Assembly: GCA_012842105.1 (NCBI GenBank)
Contig: DUTL01000120.1
Location: 1 to 5,390, forward strand
DNA from: Candidatus Fermentithermobacillaceae bacterium
GTDB lineage: Bacteria; Bacillota; Sulfobacillia; Fermentithermobacillales; Fermentithermobacillaceae
Reading direction: 5' to 3'
Length of the DNA stretch: 5,390 nucleotides
Under the pieces are notes generated by a model. That model was not told where the DNA came from and ran no database searches. It saw nothing but the letters and a program-made list of their open reading frames with translations. Below are positions 5,108-5,390 of this stretch, piece after piece; position 1 is the stretch's first letter; every line of letters begins with the position of its first letter. Made by a program: the position numbers and the translations under genes.

Positions 5108-5390
5108 CGTGCGCATTCGTCCCGCACACGTAACGTTTTAATACACATCAGCCGCAACGTTTGCGCCTGCGCACGCTTCAACCCCGAATATGTCACGTTC
5201 TAACACACATCAGCCGCAACGTTTGCGCCTGCGCACGCTTCCACCTCGCATATGTCACGTTTTAACACACGTCAGCCGCAACGTTTGCGCCCGCGCACGG
5301 TTAAGCTCCGCACCTGTCACGTTTTAACACACTTGAGCCGTAACGTTTGCGCCTGCGCACGGCTCCGGCTCGCATCTGTCACGTTTTAAC
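5108..5390. repeat. Tandem array of 62-bp units (four full copies, a degenerate first copy, a fifth cut by the window end)
   Basis: TAAYACAC-anchored units begin at 5139, 5201, 5263, 5325 and 5387, exactly 62 bp apart. Units 1 and 2 differ at only five positions. Each unit has a near-invariant stretch of about 46 nt, including CGCAACGTTTGCG, then GCGC and TGCGCA, and TGTCACGTTTTAAC, plus a more variable stretch of about 16 nt (unit positions 38-53). A shortened, diverged copy occupies about 5108-5138. The period is not a multiple of three, so it is not a protein-coding repeat. The array continues beyond the window. It lies upstream of the minus-strand genes, so it could be a regulator-binding array, a structured non-coding repeat or a neutral minisatellite. 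Confidence 0.9.
5153..5165. promoter_or_regulatory. Operator-like palindrome, repeated in each 62-bp unit
   Basis: CGCAA-CGT-TTGCG is a perfect 5-bp inverted repeat with a 3-nt centre. Identical copies occur at 5215-5227 and 5277-5289. The copy at 5339-5351 has one arm changed to CGTAA. It recalls LacI-family operators such as the PurR box (CGCAAACGTTTGCG), but is one base shorter at the centre, so assignment to that family is not justified. It could equally be the stem of a small RNA hairpin. Confidence 0.35.

Noticed and set aside
5339..5351. PurR box
   Set aside because: The palindrome is one base shorter at the centre than the PurR consensus, and this fourth copy has a mutated arm. The resemblance is not enough to name a regulator.
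5139..5390. CRISPR array
   Set aside because: Regular spacing suggested it, but the variable part is only about 16 nt, the four variable segments still resemble each other, and the conserved part is about 46 nt. Real spacers are longer and unrelated. No cas gene is present.

Overview
The window looks like chromosomal DNA from a motile, probably spore-forming Gram-positive bacterium of the Bacillota (class Clostridia, Desulfotomaculum/Pelotomaculum-like by gene content). This placement is an inference. It rests on strong AGGAG-type ribosome binding sites, a CheD homologue next to CheA, a CheA with the Firmicutes-style P1-P2-P3-P4-P5 layout, and a membrane-anchored family 18 glycoside hydrolase. 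That hydrolase carries a copper-amine-oxidase-like N-terminal domain and a bacterial SH3 domain, a combination familiar from Clostridia. Base composition looks close to 50% G+C. All credible genes lie on the minus strand, so transcription runs from high to low coordinates.

Layout in transcription order. At about 5390-5108 there is a tandem array of 62-bp units that runs off the window edge. Each unit has a short ACG-centred palindrome and a 16-nt variable stretch. At 5116-4819 there is a poorly coding stretch with one possible 41-codon reading frame behind a perfect AGGAGG site. At 4818-3031 lies the GH18 glycosidase. At 3030-2860 is an intergenic leader with a candidate sigma-28-type promoter and two 8-nt homopolymers (C8 and G8 in the mRNA) that could pair over the cheW ribosome binding site. 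Then come cheW (2859-2338), cheA (2309-177) and the first 37 codons of cheD (111-1), which continues beyond the window.

The three che genes are close together (gaps of 28 and 65 nt) and very likely form one transcription unit. CheA is the autophosphorylating histidine kinase, CheW couples it to methyl-accepting receptors, and CheD is a receptor glutamine deamidase that in Gram-positives also works with CheC in adaptation. No cheY, cheB, cheR or cheC is visible here. The glycosidase is probably a separate cell-wall or spore-peptidoglycan enzyme that happens to lie upstream, though no clear terminator separates it from cheW.

The most unusual material is non-coding: the 62-bp array, the C8/G8 pair in the cheW leader, and the inverted repeat around the annotated start of the glycosidase. 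The protein-coding genes look intact and conventional. The main points to note are a substituted position close to the CheD active-site cysteine and a low-complexity Gly/Gln/His linker in CheA.
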